Source: Branchipolynoe longqiensis (Eukaryota > Annelida > Polychaeta > Phyllodocida > Polynoidae). From it: a DNA stretch of 64,000 bases. Below the pieces are notes generated by a model. That model made no database searches and was not told where the DNA came from. It saw only the letters and a program-made list of their open reading frames with translations. Position numbers and translations under genes: made by a program. Of this stretch, positions 1-12,400 are shown one piece after another. Position 1 is the stretch's first letter; every line of letters starts with the position of its first letter. The stretch spans positions 74,051,050-74,115,049 of the forward strand of contig CM059199.1 in assembly GCA_030323885.1 (NCBI GenBank), in the 5' to 3' direction.

Positions 1-237
1 ACCCCACTCTGCATCTAGCCAGCATAACGAGATGGAGATGGAGTATGAGGTCGAGATGCAGATGCAGACACAGAGCCAGACGCGGCTCCCTCCAGCTCTC
101 CATCTCCTGCTTGTCATGGGAGCTCGAGTGCATCATCCACCGCATCCACCACCTCCGCCTCCGCCTCAGCCTCCACTAGCACCTCCGGCTTCACCTCGGC
201 CAAGAAGAAGAGGGCAAAGAAAAGCGACTGTTCTCTG

Positions 238-545
238 TTGCTAGCCGAGGAGAACCAAATGTTGAATTTCCTGCAGGAGAATCCAGTCATCTGGAACGCA
301 AATATGACGGACTACCGCAGGTCAGACAGGAAGGGGAAGATGTGGGAGGACCAGGCAAATCGGATAGGGAGGACATCCGTGCATCTGCAAGGGTGGTTCA
401 AGTCGCTGCGGGACACCACCACAAGGCTTCCCAAAAAAAGAGCGGCGACAGACCCCCCAAACTGACTGAGAGGGAGCTGTGGATAATGCAGAAGTTCGGT
501 TTCCTGCGGTCAGTCGTCAGGCACCAGCCAGAGTCCTGCAGAACT
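238..545 (+). pseudogene. Harbinger MADF/Myb-like DNA-binding protein, frameshifted
   Basis: In Harbinger elements this protein binds the termini and helps bring the transposase to the nucleus. The frame from about 250 gives a MADF-like stretch: FLQENPVIWN, then DRKGKMWEDQA, then GWFKSLRDTTTRL, matching the tryptophan spacing of MADF/SANT helices. It ends at a stop at 463-465, but the family's usual continuation (LTERELWIMQKFGFLRS) lies in another frame. The shift maps to the A-run at 433-439 and looks like a one-base loss. A good donor (GTAAGT) follows at 546 and AATAAA lies at 640, so the gene may be spliced. The upstream 1-237 encodes a low-complexity Ser/Pro-rich stretch, and the true start is unclear. 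Confidence 0.72.
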
Positions 546-785
546 GTAAGTATAAAAACTGCTCTCCTTCTTATGTTGTTCGGTTTATTATGTTCCTCTG
601 TATATATGTATATATGTATAAAGATGTCCTTCTTTGTGTAATAAAGATTTTGTAAAACTCGATGTTTGTGTCCAAGTTGAATAAGGTCATAAGTTAATTG
701 TTACAAATTAAAGTAAAAAGGATAAGAATTTAACCACTGAAAATAAACACAAATTAATATTAATATTAAGGACACAAGTACCTAA

Positions 786-1005
786 CCTCTCTTCCCCTCT
801 CTCTCCCCCTTTCTCCCTTTCTCTCCCCCTCTCTTTCCCTTTCTCTCCCCTCTCTCTTTCCCCCTCACCCCATTTCTCTCCCTCTCTCTTCCCCTTTATC
901 TCCAGCTCTCTCTTTCCTTCTCACCCCATTTCTCTCCCTCTCTCTTCCCTTTTATCTCCAGCTCTCTCTTTCCCTCTCATCCCATTTCTCTCCCTCTCTG
1001 TGTTG
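786..1005. repeat. CT-rich simple repeat inside the Harbinger element
   Basis: The stretch is polypyrimidine (CTCTCTCCCCTTT), with an imperfect duplicated block (CTCTCTCTTTCC...CACCCCATTTCTC) near 855-990. It lies between the two Harbinger genes. The remaining spacer to 1330 is AT-rich and shows nothing recognisable. Confidence 0.85.
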
Positions 1006-1333
1006 TGTTCTTAGTATGTACATAAAATAGTATATTAAACCAGGTTGTGCTGTCAACAGTTTAATTCTTCTAAAACGAGAGGAAATAAATTATATAAGTA
1101 TTGTTAACTAGATTTGTGTCTGAGTTTAATTACGGATATAACAAATATAACAGACATGTAATTGTGTTTTGATATCCAAAATTGATATAGTTTATTTGTA
1201 CAAATAGACATATAAACATATAAACATCCTGTAACAGTAGACTTGTCACAACATAACGGACATGTAAGTATTCATAAATATATCATTACAGTACACATAC
1301 AGAGTGCATACATCAGTTCATGCTGTCTTGCCA

Positions 1334-2560
1334 TCATAGTGATCCAGTGGGTGAGATGACCCAATCCTTAAGTATATTCTGCTGCTCCTTTCCTATCTTG
1401 GAGGCGGTGTTGGGACTAGGAACACTCTCTACGCCTGCTATGTTTTTTCCCTCTCTCCATGCTCCGGGGACAAAGTTGTGGTTTCCAGTCTCTGGACGAT
1501 CCAGCTGCTGGTTCTGCAGCCCTGGATAGCGCATCCTCATCAGGTTTTGCACAACCATGAGTATACTACCATGCATGCGGTGACGATGACCTTCAGGGTG
1601 GAGGGGTGGTGCTGCATAGTCGTCAGCAGCACCTGGAAGCGGTTGGCTAGGATGCCAAAGGCATTCTCCACCACTCTCCTAGCTCGGGAGAGCCGCTAGT
1701 TGAAGAGACACTGCTCATTTGTCAACCCCTCCTGCTGTACGGCTTCATCATGGTCAGCCGCAGGGCGAAGACATCGTCACCGATTAGGAAATATGGCACA
1801 TGCTTCTGGCTGTTCATGATTGGTTTGGGGTCCGGAAAACTGATCATGCCACCTTCAGTGCCTGCCTTCAGCTCCGAGTAGTTGTAGATCTGGGCATCAG
1901 ATGTGGAGCCCATACCCCCAAGATCTGCCGAGATGAACTTTTAGTCTGCGACGACAAGCGCCAACAGGACCACGGAGTAAAACCCCTTGTAATTGTAATA
2001 CAGTGACCCACTCTTTGGAGGGTACCGGCGGGCGATGTGCTTTCCATCCAGAACGCCACAGGTATGGGGGAAGTTGCACTTCTCCAGGATTTGGTCGGCG
2101 ATGGCACGCCATCCTTGTGGAGTCGTCGGGCATGTCATGACCTCATCCAGGTACTCATCGATGAGGGCCTGACACACTTCACGCATGATGAGCGAGTGTG
2201 TTTTGTAGGGGACCCTCCACTCGAACTTCATGGATGAGTATTTGTTCCCAGACACCAGGAGCCGCAGAATAAGTGCGATCTTCAGCCCATGCTCGAGTGT
2301 CACCTGGTATGTTGCGTGCTTTTTGGCGATCCTCGGTCCTACTCACACGACAATCTCGTCAAACAACTGGGGAGGCATCCGGATAAAGTTGACGAATGAT
2401 GCAGTGTCCTCGCTGTGGAGCTCAATGATAAGCTTGTTGTACAAGCCAAACTGTGGCTTCCTCCCGATCCAGGGCTGACCCACGTTCTCCGCTGCTGCCT
2501 CCTCATTCTCCTCTCGACACGGGCCGCCAGAGAGCCATGAGGTAGAGATCTAGCTCATGC
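1334..2560 (-). pseudogene. HARBI1-type DDE transposase (Harbinger), stops and frameshift
   Basis: This enzyme cuts and joins Harbinger DNA at short TWA-like targets with a DDE catalytic triad (DDE_Tnp_4 family). Reading minus from 2560, an N-terminal helical region includes IELHSEDTASFVNFIRMPP. Then come CGVLDGKHIA with the first Asp, YYNYKGFYS, and LGGMGSTSDAQIYNYS with the second Asp. After a shift near 1723 comes RRVVENAFGILANRF with the catalytic Glu. The C-terminus includes YPGLQNQQLDRP, typical of the family. Breaks seen: TAA where a Tyr codon is expected (1938-1940), a frameshift near 1723, and TAG at 1696-1698. The triad is still recognisable but the gene cannot make a full protein. 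Confidence 0.85.
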
Positions 2561-3003
2561 TGTAGATGGAGTGCCTGGACATCCATCCTCTCTGAGCAGT
2601 CGAGCAGGTCTGCTGGAAGAAGCCAGGTGGTGCTTTGATATACCGACAGCCAAACAGGCTGGGCATATGCTCGCGGTACGTTCGTAATATGCTAGAGGTA
2701 TGCTCATACAATCTGGGGCACACAAACGGAACGTTGTGCATACGTTATATACATCAGAGACACGTGGAGGGTGTCGGTTGAACGTACGGCTAAGGTGTCC
2801 CAACGTACCCTGACCTGCTCCTAGCATACCCCAACATTCACCTAGCATACACATAGCAAAGGAGAAACGCATGAGCCATACGTCAAAATACATTGACAAT
2901 TTTGAACATGCACAAACATTTTTGAGTGCCTCGTCACATGCTGATATAAAAATCACATACGTCGGCATACGCTAAGGCCATACATCATAGTGTGACAGCC
3001 CCT
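2561..3003. repeat. Harbinger subterminal repeats and right terminus
   Basis: This noncoding end is rich in short variants of TATGCTC, CGTACG and GCATACG in both orientations, as in Harbinger subterminal transposase-binding regions. It ends in TGTGACAGCCCCT. The same motif style fills the 751-bp MITE at 33250-34000. Confidence 0.65.
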
Positions 3004-3006
3004 TTA

Positions 3007-3336
3007 GTAAACTGCTATGGTCACAGACAAAGTTAACCAAGAAGTGGTTGGGGGAGCAGGTGCGGGAGTGTTTGGGTGAAGGTGAGGGTGAGGGGAGGGG
3101 GGGGGGTTGAGAGCGGGAACGCCGAGGCCAGGAGGCCTGAGAAGCTACTTGATACACTATCGGGGCGGGGTGAGGGTGTGAGTGGGGGAGGCAGGGGTGC
3201 TGAGAGCAGGCCGCTATGGTTACAGTCAGGGTTATCACAAGTGTTGACATGTGCAGAAACAAGATGGCCCTCATCATTTTTGTAGTTGTGTGTGTGATGG
3301 TGCTCAGGTGGAGACGCAGTATAGTGATTATGTGTG
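3007..3336. other. Spacer between Harbinger end and D1 gag
   Basis: GC-rich, with G-runs (GGGGGGGGG near 3100) and GGTGAGGGTGAGG. No convincing coding signal. It may be internal sequence of the broken D1 retroelement, which the Harbinger element abuts or interrupts. Confidence 0.4.
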
Positions 3337-4470
3337 TGTACTGCCAGTGGAGTCGCCGGCCGAGCCACTAAAAACCCTATCGACCAGATGACTCGCCATT
3401 GGTGTTCGTCGGGGAGACTGCTGCACGCTTCTTTTCGAGCGCAAGTTTTTTGTTATTACACTCATTCTCACGGGGGGGGGGGGGTTTGATCTTCTGTATT
3501 TCTTTGCGTGCCAGGTGCACACATGGCAGTATCACTTTCGGAGGGTACCATGTGTCTGGGAGTGGCCACAATCTCCTCCCCAGTTCCATTGGTTGCATGG
3601 GCGGCCATCCGTCTCAGTCGAAAAGTCCCGTCTACCAGAATCATAGTCATCGGCTCTTTTGTAATAGTCCGTGGTTCTCCATTTTTTGGTGGCCATCTGG
3701 AACCCGACCGCGCAGGCATCTTGCTGCACATCCTTGATTGCGTACCGGTCCTCCCAGCCTTTCAGCAGCTGGCCGTCGTCAATCATCGAAAATACTCGCT
3801 CCGATCACATCATGCATAACTCCCACTCCCAATTCAACGCCACGGTTGCTAAATGTTGCTGGTGGTCCCTGATTGGCTCTATCCATGATCGGGACACAGA
3901 GGGGTCCTTACACATACAAAATAAGGTACACAAATATTCCATACATGTGCTCTCGCCCAACCCTACTTTCCCTTTCCTATCACTGCGTATTACAAATGTG
4001 TTGGGCATCAATGAAAGCCTACCTCACTTGGTCACACGTGAGCTGCTTGGGCGGTTAAACAGGTGATTGATGGAGCCATGGTGGTCGGAATCACTGCATG
4101 TGGTTGACGGTGATCATTTGCGGCTGGTACGTTTGTAGTTTCGGCGGTGCACGTCGTCACATTTGTCTACTTGGCAGTGCCTGTCTGATGATCGTGTGTG
4201 GGTTCTTGATCGGCTCCCGGTGTGGCGGCGGCCATGTGTCGTCCACTGTGAAGATCGAGAGTCTCCATGGCGCTGGTTGCGCAATGCGGTTCCTGCCCTT
4301 TCCAATGTCTCTGTCTGCTGCTTCTTGGGGTTTTTCCTGACCTCGAGTGTGTCAATGCTTTTTGTACAAGTTTCTAGGCGATCGGAGAGGGTTTTTTCAA
4401 TAGTGTTACGGCCCTCTTCACTGGTGCTCACGATGGGGCTGTCCGTGTCCGTATCGGTGTTCGCACGCAT
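3337..4470 (-). pseudogene. DIRS/Ngaro-type gag (ORF1), several frameshifts (D1)
   Basis: This is the putative nucleocapsid-like ORF1 of a tyrosine-recombinase retrotransposon. Read on minus, pieces in different frames line up with the gag at 44351-50366. There is a basic, Arg/Thr-rich N-terminus (4470-4114), then GKVGLGEST and SWIEPIRDHQQHL ending in WEWELCMM (to about 3805). Next come MIDDGQLLKGWEDRYAIKDV and ETDGRPCNQWNWGGDCG (3786-3532), then a Cys/His end, TWHAKKYRRSN (about 3510-3490). Matching pieces in the D5 copy are GWVEPLADHVEQL, AWRDPTAIKDVQ, ETDGRPCHLWNTGQDCG and CAWCANKYRRAD. No reverse transcriptase follows before the Harbinger end. It is clearly a dead fragment. Confidence 0.72.
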
Positions 4471-5551
4471 GTGGTTTTTGTCATTCGTGCGATTGAAGTT
4501 TGATGCTTTACGCTTGGCAATAACTGAGCGAGGGCGGCCCCTAGCACGTACCGGTGGTGTCGTCTGCTATAGTGTTGTTTTGCATTTTGGCATTTTGGTC
4601 TTCTTGTTCTGCAAATTACGTGTGATCAACCTGACTTGTCGAGCTCGTGTCCAGGTGGCAAGTGAGCGAGGGAGCAGTTTGTGTCACGTCAGCACGAGCA
4701 GGGAACCGTAAGGGGGTGACAAAATGACTACGTTAGTTCAAAGCTTTACGGAAGGTGGTGCCACCATAGATGATAGCTACCTGAAATGCTGGTTAGGTGG
4801 TAGCAATTAGAAATGCAGACATTTGATGGAGGAGGGCGCCACCGTAGACGAGCGCAGCCTGAACTGTGTAGGCATTCAGTAGTCATAAGTTAGTTTGCTT
4901 GGGTTCCGACAGGTGGCGACAAAGGTGGTTTCCTACCACTTCCCGTTCCGCCGAGAATTACCCATGTCCGCGATAACCTGACCAATTATGTCTGAAGTAT
5001 GAAGCTGTTGCTATTTGAAGTGTATTACACCAGCACACAAATAGGTTGCCCTATTTGAACATTGCAACCTACCGTTAGGTCCTGTTAGTGTGACGCTGTT
5101 TTTTCAAAGTGGTCACAAATACATACAAATTAGAAACTAGAAAGATGCTTCATGCACTATCTTCTCATTTAATTCATGGAACCATAAAATCAAAGAAAGA
5201 AAAAGGTTCTGATTTGTTTGTTTGGTTGGTTAACGACCCCCAGCACAATAATTAAACATTAGCTATTGGTGGGGTGGTTATAAGAATATTTGGGTAATTT
5301 AAGCAACAACAAAATAATCAAAGATAGTTGCTATCAAATCACTACAGTTGATACACAGATTATCTAGTTCTTGTTTTAAACAAATGTATACTGCAATGAA
5401 AATACCAAATACACTGAATTTGAAATAAATAACTAAGTGTATCCCAGTAATCCTCAATTTATCTGACAAACTCACAAATCTGATATTTGGCATTGTGAAT
5501 AAAAAAAAAAGCTCCTGCCTTAATACTTGCCATATCCTAACAACGACCAGA
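4471..5551. other. No gene recognised
   Basis: The stretch holds two GGTGGTGCCACCA / GGGCGCCACCG palindromic motifs (near 4755 and 4835). The rest is AT-rich sequence without a supported coding region. 4471-4950 could be the 5' untranslated end of the D1 retroelement. Confidence 0.4.
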
Positions 5552-5875
5552 TAGATGGTGTGGCCGAATGAGTTGAGTGTCCGTCCCCTGTTTTGGGAGA
5601 AGGGAGGCACCGAACCCATGAGATCGTGGGTTCGAACCCTGGTCGAGTCAAACCAATGACTTAAAAATTGATACTTGTCACTTCCTAGCCTGGCACTCAG
5701 CATTCCTAGGATAGGGCAAGGACTGGTTCACTCAGTGTGAGGATAATGTGCTGGTGGTCTGATTTCCCAGTGGGGCAGCACTATAAAGACGCCATAACTG
5801 CACACTATCACAAGTCGGTACTCATCCTGATATGACCTTAGATGTTGCTAGGACGTAACACAACAACAAACAAAC
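5552..5875 (+). mobile_element. tRNA-derived SINE, copy 1
   Basis: The head carries an A-box-like TGGCCGAATGAG (5561) and a perfect B box GGGTTCGAACCC (5628-5639), followed by a family body shared with five other copies here. Landmarks are GACTTAAAAATTGATACTTG, GATAGGGCAAGGACTGG, GGGGCAGCACTATAAAG and GATATGACCTTAGATGTTGC. It ends in an ACAACAACAAACAAACA tail. About 325 bp. Confidence 0.9.
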
Positions 5876-5893
5876 ATCCTAACAATGCTGAAT

Positions 5894-6070
5894 GGTAGGC
5901 TATGTTGGTTGTTGGGGTTTTACATCCCGGTAACATCAGGATGGGATATGTAGTAACAAATATACATTTGGTCTGCTTTTGGTTCATTGGTTTATTCACC
6001 GTGAGATTGATCCCACGGCCTCCGGCCGAGAGAGTGAGCACTCTACCATCTAGTCCATCTCACTTGGGAG
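5894..6070 (-). mobile_element. tRNA-derived SINE fragment (divergent)
   Basis: On minus there is an A-box-like TGGACTAGATGGTAGAG and a B-box-like GGGATCAATCTC. A short remnant of the shared tail (ACATCCCGGTAACATCAGGA on plus) follows. The body is mostly deleted. Confidence 0.6.
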
Positions 6071-6394
6071 AGTTGTTACGAGTGCTTCGTCACACATGGA
6101 CTCACTCACACATTGACATATTCTCTGGTACGAACACACATCTCCATTCCAAATGGAATGCACCTCTTTTGTTCTTAGTGATGAATTTATTTACCCTGCT
6201 TATAACGGATAAATGTGTTAACACTTATTTTCACTGCTGGGCAGCACTAATCCAATTTGATTTAAATCGTCTGAGTTTTGTTTTAGTAACTTGATTCAAT
6301 TCACTGATGTCAGGCTTGATCATTGGGGAAAGACTGACAAAAGAAAGGCTGGTGCTGAATGGATTTAATAAATGTATTCATTTTGCATTTACAG

Positions 6395-6464
6395 TGCCAA
6401 TAGACCATTACATGAGGCTAGAAGCAGTGCTGATGACTTTGTGGAATACCTCCAAGGTCTGCCG
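6395..6464 (+). CDS. CUB gene exon: propeptide-like segment
   Basis: Acceptor TTTTGCATTTACAG, donor CCG|GTAGGT. Its one open phase (one base completing the previous codon, then 23 codons) reads ANRPLHEARSSADDFVEYLQ and ends in phase 0. The acidic, helical character suits a propeptide. It is the most upstream exon I can support. The exon before it must end in phase 2. Confidence 0.6.
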
Positions 6465-9400
6465 GTAGGTTATTCATATATAGCATTTAGCGGTATCCAT
6501 GAACACTAGTAAAATATACGGGATAACTCAACCAACTAGAATAAAACCGATCTACATTAGATGTTGAACCAGACGGGATGGCCGAATGAGTTAGAGCATC
6601 CGTCCACCTTATGGTAGATCGTGGGGTCGTGGGTTCGAACCCTGGTCGAGTCAAACCAATGACTTAAAAATTGATACTTGTTGTTTCCTAGCCTGGCGCT
6701 TGGCATTATTAGGATAGGGCAAGGACTGGTTGGCTCAGTGTCAGGATAATGTGACTGAGTGGGATATCAGGTCATGGTGCTGGCAGCCTAGTCGCTAAGT
6801 GGGGCAGCACTATAACATTGCCATGAGTGCGCACTGTCACAAGTCGGTACCCATCCTGATATGACCTTAGATGTTGCTAGGACATAAAACAACAACAAAC
6901 AAACATTAGATGTTGCCATTAAGCCAGTGCATTCATGAGCATTGGCCATGATCATATAGTTTAAATGTGTCATCCTTGTTAGTTGCGCCATACAGGCACC
7001 ACCCATTTAAATTGGTATGCACTATTCAGAATTAATTAAATTTGATTAATGTATTTTGCTTATATATTTTACAGAGGAGCAGACAAAAGCGGCAGGTTTC
7101 ATCAAATCCAGGTAATTTTGAAGCTCATTCAATGCTAGATCCATTTTTGAATGACTTTAGCTAATAAGGAGCTACATTCACTTTTTATTAGCTTATTCAT
7201 TACAACATCCATGAATAAATAGGTTCTATCTGGGATATCAATGCAATAAAGTTGGATATATACCGAAAAATATATCGCGATCCACAAAAACAAAAAGATT
7301 ACCACAAGGCCCAACTAGTGACAGGGATACTAAGCAACCCCATAAAAAGGGTGTTGGAAGGCTGGATAATGGAAAGAAGCACATGATCTTTTAATGTAAG
7401 CTGTTAAATACAACCTACTGTTCAGATACATAATATCTATCATATCCCGATACTTTTGGATGAATGGTTTATGAAATCATGTAGATTATTATATTATAGT
7501 CGAAGTGACAGCTTTCTGTGGCCACCATCGTGTTTGTTTCTTCTGGTTGTTTGGGTTTAATAATTTCAAAGTTCCTCCACTGTATGTCAATACAGATAAA
7601 CATTGAGCCCTCGAACAAGGATCTCCATATATTATTTATAGTTGATTCATACCAAGGCAGTTATTGCTGAGATTTAGACAGGGATGTCATTCACCAATAC
7701 TCCGGATAGAGGTGAAGGTTTTATCCATGTAGTTCCAATCCAATTAAATAGAACTAGTAGTAGTAGGCCTAAGCTTCAGCCTGGTTAGATCTAGCATAGG
7801 GGGAAATCTCTATATCTGACACCTCTATGCCAACATAAACCAACCATATATTTGAGTGTTTATAAGAACTCGACTGTATTGCATCAAACCAAGGTTTTGT
7901 AAGTTAACTTTTGCTGTCATTTTATACAAATTTAACCACTTTTAAATTACATCTGAGATCATTGTTGCTGTCATTTGACAGAACTCTGATACTTTCATTT
8001 GTAGGGATATGAATGTGATTACCAACACCGACAGCTAGAATACTGGTGGATGAGTGGAACACTTTATCATCTAATACTGTGAACATTTTAAGGAACAGAT
8101 CAGACCCTATTGTAAAGACATGAGCATGTAGTGTCTTTATCTTGGTTCATTTTGAACATTAAATCCACAGTATATAGTTATGAGTAAGTATCTAGCAGAC
8201 TCCGTGCTAGAAACTCAGTGGTGGAAGGGAGGCCTGTGGACCCATCGTGAACCAGGCTGGAGTACTCAATCACTATGGCCCAAGGTCACAGGTAGGATGG
8301 ATGTTGGCCGGAGTGTGGGCCGGGGTGGATGCACAGGAGGGGATGCTGTGGGTGTGTAGGTACTGATTGTACTGATTGTACTGATTGTGCTGATTAGAAA
8401 GAGTTGGAAATACATGGGAATAGCTACCGATAAATAGGATGCAGGGAAGGACGACTCGGTTGGTGTTATCTCGAGTACACATAAACACATTGAAGGATGC
8501 ATGAGGTGGAGCTGAGGACATGACCATCCCGAAGGATGCATGCAGGGGAGCTGAGAACACAGTAGTCCAAAGGCAAAGTGGTAAACAGAAAGGGGTATAT
8601 AAGGGGAGCGTAGAAGCATTGAAAGCCAGTTCCACACTGAACCTCAAATGACGATGGTGTTGTTCATTCCTTGGGGAACTCACTGGGCAACAAGCAGCAG
8701 CAGCAGAGGTGGTTATGCAGTAGCAGAAGCCAAGCAGCAGCATCGGCAGGGTTATGCAGGAGCATAATCCATAGAGACAGTAAAGTGAACCCACAACACA
8801 GTGGTAATAGCTGAAAGCGGTTGTGACTTTACACTATGTTAACGAGAAAAGGGGGGGGGGCACTTTATAAACCAAAGACGGCTTCCTGTGTCTTTATTGA
8901 AGACCAGCATACAGGACAGTTTGTATTACCACATTCCTGGCGATTCCATTGTGAATCATTGTGAATAAATATCACAAACTTTTAACTTTAAATGTGGCCT
9001 TTGCTGCCGACATGGTATTCAACCATCATCATCATTATTTTCTATTATATTGAGTTTCCAAAATATTGCTGGATGCCACCTACCGCTAGAAGAACAGACA
9101 AATTATTTGAAATGCGTAATATTGCATTTGATTTACGGTCTGGTGGGGGGAAGGAACTGCCCCGGCTGTTCTACTTTCCTCCCTCCAGACTCTCGCCTCA
9201 GGCCTTGGTGATGCAAGGCGCCACCTATCACCTCCCACTGGAATCTGCAGCACATGATTGGTTGTTTATCATTGTTTTATGTCCTAGCAACATCTATCAG
9301 GATGTGTACCAACCTCTTACAGTGTGCATTATGGTGACTTTATACCACTGCCCCACTAGGAAACCAGGCTGCCAGCACCATTACCTGACATCCCACTCAG

Positions 9401-12400
9401 TCACATTATCCTGACACTGAGCCAACCAGTCCTTGCCCTATCCTAATAATGCCTAGTGCCAGGCTAGGAAGTGACAAGTATAAATTTTTAAAGTAATTGG
9501 TTTGACTCGACCAGGATTCGAACCCACAAACTCATGGGTTCAGATCTACCGATCTCCCAAAACAGGAGATGGACGTGTAGGAGATCAACATCAAAAAGTG
9601 AAATAGCTTCTTTTTCAACTCTGACATGCAAAAGTTGTAAAGCTTCACATGAGCCTGGATGCTGTTATTATTTGGAATGTTTTCTGCTATTATTTAACAT
9701 GTTTTCTGCTATTATTTGGAAGGTTTTTACTGTTGGTTTCCATGTGAGACTTTAGGGCCCAGTTTCAGAGAATGATCCATTTATCTTCAAGAACTAATAT
9801 CAGGTGTAGTGGCCGAATCGGTAGAGCGCAGGCCTCGCATATTGGAAATCGGTAGTTCGATTCTTGATCGAGTCAAATTAATAACTTATAAAATTGATAC
9901 TTGTAGCTTACTAGCCTGATGCTCGGCATTAATAGGATATGGCAAGGACTGGCTAGCTCAGTGTCAGGATAATGTGACTGAGTGCGACATCAATCAGGTC
10001 AAGGTGCTGGTGTCTTGATTTCCCAGTGGGACAACACTATAAAGTTGCCATGAGTGCGCACTGTCACAAGTTGGTACCTTCTCCTGATATGACTTGAGAT
10101 GTTGCCAGGATGTAATACTCCACAACCAACCAACCAAGTACTAATTGCAGCTTGTGCCGGGAAAGTGCAGACATTGACCGAACCTGGAGTGATCACATCG
10201 CCAAACTTTCCTCATCACTACCCCAATTCGGCTCTCTGTCAATGGAGGATAAAGGCTCCTGCTAACAATGTGAGTACATCCCTGTCATTTATTTATATAA
10301 GGGACCATTCAAATAGTACATAGCGCTCAGGGGGTGGGGGTATGTGGGGATATGTGGCATGCATGTGGCATTACGGAGCGTTACAAGAATTTAACATGTT
10401 TTTTGTTAAAGTTTATTCAGCAAATGTATACAGATTGGCTAGAGGGAACTCACTAGTACTAGGCACATAAGCTAAAAGAAAATACATAATAAGACAAGAT
10501 ACCACATGGAAAAATGATACCAACAAATTCTGGAACAACATAAAAAACCTCATCCCACACACAAAAACCAAACAAAAAATCACACTCTTAGATGAAGGAG
10601 GCAACCTAGAAAAACCAGAAACTATTGCCAGCAAGTTAAACACACACTTCTCAACAATAGGTGAAAAGCTATCTGAGAAATTCCATACACCATGTGAATA
10701 CAAAAGCATAGAGATAATAAACAGCATTTACACTTGTACAACAAATGTAGATGAAGTCTTAACACTGATAAATAACATGGATATAAATACAACTAGTGGA
10801 CTAGACAACATCTCTGCCATAGCAATGAAAGATGCCCTACAGGCAATCCCCACAGCAATGGCAGCAATCTTCACTAGGCCATTTGAATTAGGTAAATTTG
10901 TTGAACAATGGAAAGTAGTCAGCATCACACCACTTTTCAAGACAGGAGATAGGCAGCTCATGGGCAACTATAGGCTTATTTCGATACTACAGATCCCAGA
11001 TAAACTAATAGAGAAAATATACCATAGGCATATAAATGAACACTTAGAAAAAAATTGCATACTAAATGAAAGACAGGGAGGTTTTAGAGAATTTAACTCA
11101 TCATCATCATGCTGTCGGTCGCGATGCGACAAAGACTGCTTTCATTACTTGACTGTTGCTCTCCATTTAGCTCTCTGCTGTGAGAGTGATAACATTTGAT
11201 GAAAGCTGCCTGCAAAAGTGTTGAAGTGCTGCTGGCTATTGCAAGTTACCAGCGGCACTCTCTCGGGGAACTGTCAAAACAATAGCAACATTGACAGATG
11301 ACACCTTTTCAGCAATCAACAACAAATTAATTGTAGGTACAGTTTTCATAGACTTCAGCAATGCCTTTGATACAGTAGATCACACAATCATGTTACATAA
11401 ACTGGATATCATAGGGATAAGAGGAAATACACTAGCCTGGATAGAGGACTACCTATGGGGAAGAGAACATGCAACTAAGGCAAACAGGAGCTTATCTCCA
11501 CAACTACTAATCAAATGCGAAGTGCCACAAGGCTCAGTTCTGGGTCCATTATTGTTCATCATGTACATAAATGACCTAGATGTCTGGCTAAAAACAGACA
11601 TGATTCAATGATACGCTGATGATACGGTAATATACTCAATAAGTAATAACGAAAAAGATGTAATAAACAGTTTGAACCATAAACTAGAACAGCTAAATGA
11701 CTGGTGCAATGCAAATAAAATAACCAGCAATGTTATAAAATCCAAAACACTAATCTTCAAAAACAGTGGTAGGAAAAATCAAGAAAACAAAGAAGCTTCA
11801 CGCAGTGGTAAAATGCTGGAAAGAATAACAGAATACAGGTATCTAGGACTTAGATTAGATAAACATTTGAATTACAATCTTTGCATAAATGATATCATAC
11901 CGAAGACCAATGGCAAACTGAGTCTGTGCCTGTGTATCTGCCTGTGGCTCTGTATGTGTAGTTGCCTGTGTATGTGCATGTGCCTATGGCTGTGTACGTG
12001 AATTTGTCTGTGCCTGTCTTTGTGTCTGTGCATGTGTATGTGCATGTGTGTGTCTGTGTATATGTGTGTATGTATGTGTGTGAGTATGTGCCTATGTATG
12101 TGTGTCTGTACCTATGCATGTGCATGTGCATGTGTATGTGTCTGTGTCTCTGCATGTGATGTGTATCAGTCTGTGTATGTGCCTGTGTCTGTGTCTGTAC
12201 TGTATGTGTCTGTGGTTGTGACTGTGGCTGTGTATGTGTATATGTCTGTGCATGTGTCTGTGCATATGACTGTGTGTATGTGCTTGTGCCTGTCTCTGCA
12301 TGTGCGTGTGTCTCAGTCTGTGTATGTGCCTGTGTCTGTACTGTATGTGTCTGTGCCTGTGGCCGTGTATGTGTCTATGTATGTGCATGTGTCTGTGCCT

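Larger units (their letters stand above)
1..3003. mobile_element. PIF/Harbinger DNA transposon, left end outside window
   Basis: The two genes expected of an autonomous Harbinger element are present and convergent: a MADF (Myb/SANT-like) DNA-binding protein on plus and a HARBI1-type DDE transposase on minus. The right terminus near 3003 reads, inward on minus, AGGGGCTGTCACACTATGA. The same GGGGCTGTCA core ends the MITE at 33250-34000. A TTA at 3004-3006 fits the 3-bp TWA target of this superfamily. The left terminus is not in the window. Both genes are broken, so this copy is not autonomous. Confidence 0.8.

Noticed and set aside
5628..5639. Functional tRNA genes at the perfect B boxes (also 6631, 42470 region)
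   Set aside because: No acceptor-stem pairing or anticodon arm can be drawn, and each is followed by the shared SINE body and A/C-rich tail.
5902..6294. 130-codon plus ORF as a signal-peptide exon of the CUB gene
   Set aside because: It starts inside a minus-strand SINE fragment and shows no N-terminal signal peptide or fitting donor in phase 2.
8266..8794. Two overlapping minus ORFs of 123 and 173 codons
   Set aside because: They include CAG-rich and TGATTGTAC repeat sequence, and no family features or splice context support a gene.
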